Assembly: GCA_038503035.1 (NCBI GenBank)
Contig: JAVSML010001067.1
Coordinates: 57,723-121,722, forward strand
DNA length: 64,000 bases
Source of the DNA: Crocodylus rhombifer
Taxonomy: Eukaryota > Chordata > Crocodylia > Crocodylidae
Reading direction: 5' to 3'
The notes beneath the pieces are model-generated. The model was not told where the DNA came from and ran no database searches. It worked only from the letters and a program-made list of their open reading frames with translations. Of the stretch, positions 57,207 through 64,000 are shown one piece after another (position 1 is the first letter of the stretch; every line of letters starts with the position of its first letter). A program made the position numbers and the translations under genes.

Positions 57207-57523
57207 ATTTAAGTCATGCAGAACTGCTCTCCAGAAAGAAGCAAATGTTGCTCAATTCAGTAGTCTCCTAGTATCAAGAACGTATTCCTCCTTGTGTTAC
57301 AGCCTTCTTACGTCACTTAAGACCTGCAGAGGCACTTAGCAGGACAGGCCACTCACCCAGTGGCATTCCTAGGGCAGTAGAAAACCAATAACTAACTCCA
57401 GAGCACCTCTCTGACAGTGCATGGCCACAAAAAAGGAAAGAACCCACTGTTGTAGGCACTGGGGTCAGGTTTTTAAAGTGTGTTCAAAAGACCTATAGGC
57501 AGTGACTAACACGGTACTTAATC

Positions 57524-57700
57524 CAGGGGTGGGCAGTTATCTGGGACCAGGGGCCACATAGAGAAATTTGATGAGTTGTTGCAGTGCCGGGGGAAGGGGG
57601 TGCTGACCCAACCCACAACAACTCACTAAAACTCCCTATATGGGATGGAGCCGCAGGTGAGGAGTAGTGTTTGGGAGCAAGACAAGTGTGCGAGGCTAGG
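57524..57700 (+). mobile_element. hAT-type fragment (CAGGGGTGGGCA end)
   Basis: CAGGGGTGGGCAGTTATCTG and GACCAGGGGCCACATAGAGA are similar to the terminal region of the element at 50182. The right end was not found. Confidence 0.6.
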
Positions 57701-59149
57701 ATCATGGGGCGGGGTGGTCCCTGCCCTGTGAGGGGACTTGGGGGGCTGCCTGGGCACTAGGTCCTGGGAGGCAGCTGGAGGTGAGGGGAGGGAGGAGTGG
57801 GCAAGGGGCGTGTGCAGCAGAGCTTCCCCGGGCACTATGGTCTGCAGCTAAGCCCACGGCACTGTACATGGGGCAGAACCCCACCAGAGGCAGCCCACCA
57901 TGTTCCAGCCCACCCCCGTCAACCCAGCCCCACCAAAACAGACCACTTACTAGAGGGGCTGCTCCTGGTACAGCTGGAGTCATGCAGGTACTGCTCCACT
58001 CCTCTCACCTCCAACCACTGCTCTTCCTCCTGCTCCTGCTGTGCCAATCGAGGCCAAGAGGAAATTTCAGTCAGGCAGCTCCTGCCCCAGCACACGGGAC
58101 TCCAGCACTAGCTCCCAACTGCTTTCCACCCACTCCGTCTGCCTAAATACAAATCAAGGTGGAAAAGGAAAAGCAGAGGAGTCAGCCAAATCTGCCTTTT
58201 CATAACTGAAAGATCATAGATCTAGGCCTGTGACATCTGCTGGAGATACTCAGGACTTTGCGGGGTAAGGCTCAGTGTGAAGTCAACACTTAGAAGCATT
58301 TTCATGATCAACATTTGGAAATATAACATAGACTAGAAGGCTCAGGTGTTTTCCATGAGAAGCCCATGGCTTGCTTTCTCCTACATTGTCATACAGTCAT
58401 TTTCAGTTTTGGCATTTGGCAGCTACCTAGGAGAGAAGTGACAACAGCTCTTACCAACTCCGGACACAGATTACAATTACCTTTGATTAAATGAAGGTTA
58501 CACTGCATCTGACTGATAGAGAAAATTCCCAACCCATCTTAGGGCAGTGTCTTGCTAGAAAAAGAACTGGAGAGTAACTGTTCATCCTGTGGGACACAGG
58601 CATGATGGATTATATCTTTTAGCTTGTGTTCCATGTGTGTTTGTCTGGATGATAGATACAAAAGGCTTTGCTCTTTGGTAGGTGGTTGTATTGTGCGAAA
58701 TTTATGCACACAATGAAGTCTTCAGGAAACAGGCTATATGAACCTTGTCAAAGACTGTTTGCCTTTAGGTTTGCATCACATGCTCACCCAAATACAAGGA
58801 GAATCCCAACAATCTCAATCTCTGCTAGTTTTTGAATTGCTGCTTGTCTAGATCAAATGCCATCTGTGGACTCTTATTTATCCAGATACCTTTTGGTACA
58901 ATAGTAAGAAATCAATATCCTGTTAGCTTCCCAACATGATATCATTTTTGCTGTATTTCAAGATACACACATTTTTAAGGCCCAAAGAGGTCATTATATT
59001 ACCAGTTCTGACATCCTCCAAAATAGAGGCTAGTGAATTTTATTCAGTAACTCTTATACTGTGTTACCATAAACTCTGGATCATTTAAGCTTGACAGACA
59101 AGACTATATAGCCTTTCTAGGATCAGGACTTTGCAAGGTCAGGTACACA
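57701..59149. other. No recognised gene
   Basis: GC-rich to about 58140 (probably interior of the hAT element at 57524), then AT-rich unassigned sequence. Confidence 0.45.
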
Positions 59150-59426
59150 CAGAGACGACCCGAGCAGGGTGCAGGGCCCAGGGCAAATCAGCCCATGCGG
59201 GGCCCCGCCCCCACTCCGATCCCACGGGCCCTGAACCTGAAGAAGTTGCTGCTGCCATTGGCAGTGACGGTGGCAGCAGGCGGGGGTGTGGTAGCAAGTG
59301 GCTGGGCGTGGAGCCACCGCTTCGCCCAGCTCCGTGCTGCCACTGCTCCACCTGGCTCTGCAGGGCCCCCCATGGTGCAGGGCCTGGAGTGGTTGCCCCA
59401 ATTTGCCCCCCTCAGGGACAGCCCTG
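59150..59426. mobile_element. hAT-type MITE with perfect 8-bp target duplication
   Basis: The unit begins CAGAGACGACCCGAG and its other end is the complement of CAGGGCTGTCCCTGAG. GGTACACA flanks it on both sides (59142-59149 and 59427-59434). At 277 bp, with a GC-rich interior, it is non-autonomous. Confidence 0.85.
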
Positions 59427-59507
59427 GGTACACAATTAAGCTGTAGTTACAGTTCCTTTAATAATTTCCCTTTCCAATAAGTGTTCCAGGTCCAGTTTGA
59501 GTCATCA

Positions 59508-59600
59508 GCAGGGATCCAGGTTTTCTGTTTCCCACATAAAAATGTGGATTTTCCCTTTTAAAGGAGAAAAACCTGGAAAACCATGGGTTTCCCCTTGCAG
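59508..59600 (+). mobile_element. Hairpin-rich MITE-like fragment
   Basis: CAGGGATCCAGGTTTTCTG is followed by a perfect small hairpin CCACATAAAAATGTGG at about 59532-59547 and by GGAGAAAAACCTGGAAAACC, the complement of the start. It resembles the left end of a DNA element; no right end is found. Confidence 0.35.
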
Positions 59601-60855
59601 ACTGGCAGATTTCCAGCCTGCAAGGGGCTGCTTAGGGTTGGGGGAGGGGGAGGAGGGCAATCAGAGGCAAGAGGCATCATGTGCATGTATGGTTGCACAT
59701 GTGCATGTGGCTTGCAGTTGGCAGTGTGATGGAGAGCAGCACCCTACAGGTAAGTCCATGGGGGAAGCATAGGCAACATGTGGGAAAGCAGGGGGGCTAA
59801 GGCAATACAGGGAGGTGGTGTGTGCCCCCCCAGATTTCTGCACCCAGGGGCTGCCCTGTGTTGGAGATGGATTCCTGGCCTTAACTCCCTCCGGAAGATG
59901 TGCCCTTTGACTAGAGGCATGAGGGCTCCAGAACATCTGAACTTTCCACCTCGATGGTAACACTGACCTCCTTATGCCTATGGCATATGCACAGGGTGCA
60001 TGTTTCTTGGAGGGAAAGTGTTACCTGATGGATCAAGTGCTGTGGGCAGAGTGTGAGTGATGAGTGCGGAGCAGATGAGGTGTGAGCACAGCACTGTGAG
60101 TGGTGTATGTTTTGAATGACAGTGATTGACAGGGTGTAGTGTAAAAGGTACCTGAAATACAGGTACAGAGTCTTCCTGAGGCAATTTCATCATGACTTCA
60201 AGTGAGATTGCCAGACAAGACTGAGGGGCAGGAGGATCTAGCAGGGGCCTTTCCCCCAGGTGGGGTGGAAGCTCCAGGGACCTTTCCCCAAGCAGGGGGG
60301 CAGCTCCAACTAGTCTGAGTGAGAGAACATGATTTGTGTGAAGACACCAGTCTCTCGGGTACCTGTCTCTTGGGTACCTATACTGATCAGAGCATGTCAT
60401 GGTTCTGAGGCTCTGGAGTGGTAGATTATCGCTACAGCCAAGTAAATGGTGTGTGGATTTTGCTGCTAAGGAGATTTACCTGGAGGAAAGTTGGTCCCAA
60501 GTGCCCATCTACCCACCCTACTATTAAAAACCGTGCCTTGTTTTTAATAATAAATTTGTCTGGCTTTAACTTCCAGTCATTGATTCTAGATACGCTTCCC
60601 TCCGCTAACTTAGAGAACCCCTAAGAAACTACTCTTTTCTCTGTGCAGATACTTGTACACCATAGTCAATTACATTTTGACTCTTGCACTGTGGGACGTT
60701 TCCTTCCTTCAGATCATTTTTGTGGATCTTCTTTGCACCTCCTCCAAGTTTTCACATCCTTTGTACATTCAGACACCAAAAAAGAACCCGTAACAAGGTC
60801 CCACTCCACGGGTGGTCATGATACTCCCTCAGCCCCTGTCAACTTCACTCTTTTC
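59601..60855. other. No recognised gene; weak LTR-like signals
   Basis: Unassigned. AATAATAAA at about 60548-60557 after TATTAAAAACC recalls a polyadenylation region of an LTR, and 60690-60760 may be a very old CR1 scrap, but neither is firm. Confidence 0.35.
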
Positions 60856-63772
60856 ATAGATTCATAGATGCTAGGGTCGGAAAGGACCTCAATAGATCAT
60901 CGAGTCCGACCCCCTGCATAAGCAGGAAAGAGTGCTGGGCCTACATTACCCCAGCTAGATACACATCTAGCCTTCGCTTGAAGACCCCCAGGGTAGGGGA
61001 GAGCACCACCTCCCTTGGGAGCCCGTTCCAGAACTTGGCCACTCGAACTGTGAAGAAGTTCCTCCTAATATCCAATCTAAATCTGCTCTCTTCTAGCTTG
61101 TGGCCATTATTTCTTGTAACCCCCGGGGGGGCCTTGGTGAATAAATACTCACCAATTCCCTTCTGTGCCCCCCTGATGAACTTATAGGCAGCCACCAGAT
61201 CGCCTCTCAACCTTCTCTTGCGGAGGCTGAAAAGGTCCAGTTTCTCTAGTCTCTCCTCGTAGGGCTTGGCCTGCAGGCCCTTAACCATATGAGTGGCCCT
61301 TCTCTGGACCCTCTCCAGATTATCCGCATCCTTCGTGAAGTGCGGCGCCCAGAATTGCACGCAGTACTCCAGCTGCGGTCTGACCAGCGCCCGATAGAGG
61401 GGAAGTATCACCTCCTTGGACCTATTTGTCATGCATCTGCTGATGCACGATAAAGTGCCATTGGCTTTTCTGATGGTTTCATCACACTGCCGACTCATGT
61501 TCATCTTGGAGTCCACTAGGACTCCAAGATCCCTTTCCACTTCCGTGCCACCCAGCAGGTCATTTCCTAGGCTGTAGGTGTGCTGGACATTTTTCCTCCC
61601 TAGATGTAGCACTTTGCATTTCTCCTTGTTGAACTGCATTCTGTTGTTTTCTGCCCACTTGTCTAACCTGTCCAGGTCTGCTTGCAGCTGTTCCCTGCCC
61701 TCCGGCGTGTCCACTTCGACCCATAGCTTAGTGTCATCTGCAAACTTGGACAGAGTACATTTCACTCCCTCATCCAAGTCGCTGATGAAGACATTAAAGA
61801 GTGTCGGTCCAAGGACCGAGCCCTGCGGGACCCCACTGCCCACACCCTTCCAGGTCGAAACCGACCCATCCACCATGACTCTCTGGGTGCGACCCTCCAG
61901 CCAATTCTCCACCCACCGGACTGTGCAGTCATCCAAGTCACAGCCCCTTAACTTGTTCACCAGTATGGGGTGGGATACCGTATCAAAGGCCTTCCTGAAG
62001 TCCAAGTATACGACATCCACCCCTCCTCCTGCGTCGAGGCGTTTTGTGACCTGGTCATAAAAAGAGACTAGATTGGTCAGGCACGATCTGCCTGCCACGA
62101 ACCCATGCTGGTTTCCCCTCAGCATAACTTGCCCTGCCGGGCTCTCACAAATGTGAGCCTTGATAATTTTTTCAAAGACTTTGCCAAGGATGGAGGTGAG
62201 ACTAACTGGCCTATAGTTGCCCGGGTCCTCCTTCCTCCCCTTCTTGAAAATGGGAACCACATTGGCCCTTTTCCAGTCCTCCGGGACTTGACCCGTGCGC
62301 CACGAGCGTTCAAATATTCCCGCCAGTGGCTCTGCAATGATGTCGGCCAGTGCCTTCAGTACCCTCGGATGGAGCTCATCTGGGCCTGCCGACTTAAAGG
62401 CATCCAGTTCTTCCAAGTGACCCTGCACCACCTCAGGGTCCACGCATGGAAGTCTGGTGCCTTGCTGCTGCCTCCCTACACTCCCAGTGAGAGACTTGTC
62501 ATGCCTCTCGCTTAGGAACACTGAGGCGAAGAACTCGTTGAGGAGTTCAGCCTTGTCCCCTCTGTCCATCACCAATTGTTTCTGCCCATTTAGCAGAGGT
62601 CCTATTCCTCCCTGAGCCTTCCTTTTACTCCCTATATATCTAAAAAACAATTTCTTATTGTCTTTTACTTGGGTTGCCATCCTCAGCTCCATGGTAGCTT
62701 TGGCCTGTCTAACTGCCTCCCTACAAGCATGAGCAGAAGAGGTATATTCCTCTTTGGTGATCTCTCCCTGTTTCCACTTTTTATGTGCTCCCCTTTTGGC
62801 CCTTAGTCTGCCCTGGATTTCTCTGGTCAGCCAGGGAAGCCTCCTGGCCCCTTTCCCTCTTTTACCTCTCATGGGGATGATCTCACTTTGTGCTCGAAGG
62901 ATAGTTTCCTTAAGGCACAGCCACCCTTCTTGGGCTCCCATCATTTCAAAACTACTACTCTGTAGTGCGTCCTTCACTAATCGCCTGAGTTCACTGAAAT
63001 CAGCTTTCCTAAAGTCCAGCACGTTCACCCTACTAGTTACCTTACCCACTCGACGCCTTACGTTGAATTGTATTTTTAGGTGATCACTGTCCCCCAGATG
63101 GCTACCGATCTGTAGGTCCCCTACTATGTCATCCCCCGTTGCCAATACCAGATCCAGTAAGGCATTCCCCCTAGTGGGACCATGTACCTCCTGCGTCAGG
63201 TGGAGGTCCTGTACACAGGTTAGAAACCTGCGTGAGCGGTGGGACTTTGCTGTCTGTGTCTCCCAGCAGATCTCCGGGTAGTTTAGGTCCCCCATGACCA
63301 CCACCTCTTTAGCTTTTATGGTCTCCGAGAGTTGCCTCAGGAGCCCCAAATCTATTTCTTCTCCTTGATGTGGGGGTCTGTAGCAGACCCCTACCACCAA
63401 ATCCTTTTCTCCTTGCCCCCCATGTAGCCTAACCCACAGTCCTTCTACTTCCTCATCCTTTGATTCTGTCTTGATGAGGGTTGATGTATATTGCTCCTTA
63501 ACATAGAGCGCAACCCCTCCCCCTTTTTCCCCACCCTGTCCTTTCTGTACAATCTATAGCCCTCGATATGTACCGCCCAGTCATGGGATGAATCCCACCA
63601 GGTTTCCGTCAGCCCCACTAAGTCATAGGCGTTTAGTGCAACCAGGAGCGCTAGTTCATCCTGCTTGTTCCCCATGCTCCTAGCATTAGTATATAGGCAC
63701 TTGAGCCCTGCGACTGGTGCCTTTGCTGCCCCCCCGCTCCAAGTCCCAAAGGGCTCTTTGTCTCTTACCTTC
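60856..63772 (-). mobile_element. CR1 LINE, best preserved copy
   Basis: On the minus strand the copy runs from just before the conserved GLKCLYTNARSMGNKQ start of the endonuclease to a tail ending GCATCTATGAATCTATGAAA at about 60856. It is about 2.9 kb and 5'-truncated upstream of the endonuclease; another CR1 3' end abuts it at 63774. Confidence 0.95.
60941..63769 (-). pseudogene. CR1 ORF2 (APE endonuclease and RT), one frameshift
   Basis: ORF2 encodes an endonuclease that nicks the target and an RT that copies CR1 RNA from the nick. The N-terminal frame (63769-63445) has LYTNARSMGNK and GLTETWWDSSHDW. An indel in a run of G and A near 63515-63530 shifts the frame. The 819-residue frame from 63400 (open up to about 63525) continues with GDLNYPEICWE (residues 37-47), SDHLKI (105-110), SAGPDELHPRVLK (337-349), NYRPVSLTSILGK, motif A VVYLDFRKAFDTVSH (463-477), GVPQGSVLGP (523-532), catalytic FADDTKLW (553-560), and the C-terminal FFTVRVAKFWNGLPREVV. 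All catalytic motifs visible are intact. Apart from the single indel it is complete over about 940 codons; the missing 5' end, not decay, limits it. Confidence 0.93.
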
Positions 63773-63773
63773 T

Positions 63774-64000
63774 CATAGTTTCATAGTTTCATAGTAGCTA
63801 GAGTCGGAAGGGACCTAGGTAGATCATCTAGTCCGACCCCCTGCCTTGGCAGGGAAGAGCACCGGGGTCAAATGACCCCGGCAAGGTGCTCATCTAACTT
63901 CCTTTTAAAAATCCCCTGGAAGCCAGTTCCAGGCCCTAGCCGCCCTGACTGTGAAGTAGCGCCTCCTAATATCTAATCTAAACTTACCCTCCGCCAGCTT
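63774..64000 (-). mobile_element. CR1 LINE 3' end, continues beyond window
   Basis: The minus strand ends in CTATGAAACTATGAAACTATGA and reads upstream as the CR1 tail and the ORF2 C-terminus (KLAEGKFRLDIRRRYFTVRA). Its 3' end sits directly against the 5' end of the CR1 at 60856-63772, so the two are in tandem in the same orientation. Confidence 0.9.

Noticed and set aside
60410..60640. A third LTR 3' region with AATAATAAA
   Set aside because: No promoter, ends or related copy in the window to support it.
61578..62515. Plus-strand frames of 136-160 codons
   Set aside because: Antisense shadows of CR1 ORF2 at 60941-63769.
1..64000. CRISPR arrays, bacterial operons, phage or origin signals
   Set aside because: No regularly spaced repeats of that kind; the content is vertebrate transposons throughout.

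Overview
The window looks like non-coding DNA of a reptile, most likely a crocodilian, with turtle as the main alternative. The reasons are the dominance of CR1-type LINEs whose 3' ends finish in short CTATGAAT-like repeats, the many hAT-type MITEs with 8-bp target duplications, the tRNA-headed SINE remnants and LTR-like units, and a base composition and scaffold style (two 10-N gaps) typical of a vertebrate assembly. I found no host protein-coding gene, no rRNA and no functional tRNA. Every long open frame belongs to CR1 or lies in GC-rich low-complexity DNA.

Layout. 1-4400: a CR1 stub, an LTR-like stretch and unassigned DNA. 4412-4847: a hAT MITE. 5359-10013: a MITE of the GGGCATGTCTACA type split by at least five CR1 pieces; one pair looks like a single CR1 whose halves are inverted against each other, and one piece keeps a 564-codon reverse transcriptase frame. 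11474-12456: a 983-bp hAT element with TAGGGCTGT ends. 14490-16490: a second LTR-like unit. 17391-20129: a CR1 copy interrupted by a TA-flanked DNA element. 20230-21281: minisatellites and a long TG repeat. 25639-29455: three CR1 pieces, one nearly 2.8 kb. 32815-33803: two hAT MITEs. 39380-40293 and 51432-53300: two copies, in opposite orientation, of one LTR-like unit that carries Pol II promoter signals, a tRNA-like Pol III segment and a shared short open frame; the second copy is split by a CR1. 41027-42990: a GC-rich block with remnants of a Myb/SANT-like protein on the minus strand. 48424-50270: an unassigned open frame, a Penelope-like tail, three tRNA-like SINE heads and hAT pieces. 53510-53670: an RT scrap from a non-CR1 LINE. 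56369-59426: hAT elements. 60856-63772: the best preserved CR1, minus strand, with APE endonuclease and RT domains and one apparent frameshift; another CR1 runs off the right edge.

The genes do not work together as a pathway. The window is a record of transposon arrival: LINE RT copying (CR1), cut-and-paste MITEs moved by transposases encoded elsewhere, and LTR promoters left behind. Nesting gives relative ages: CR1 into LTR unit B, the TA element into a CR1, and CR1s into a MITE. Stretches described as ordinary may hold ancient repeats or regulatory DNA that cannot be recognised by eye.
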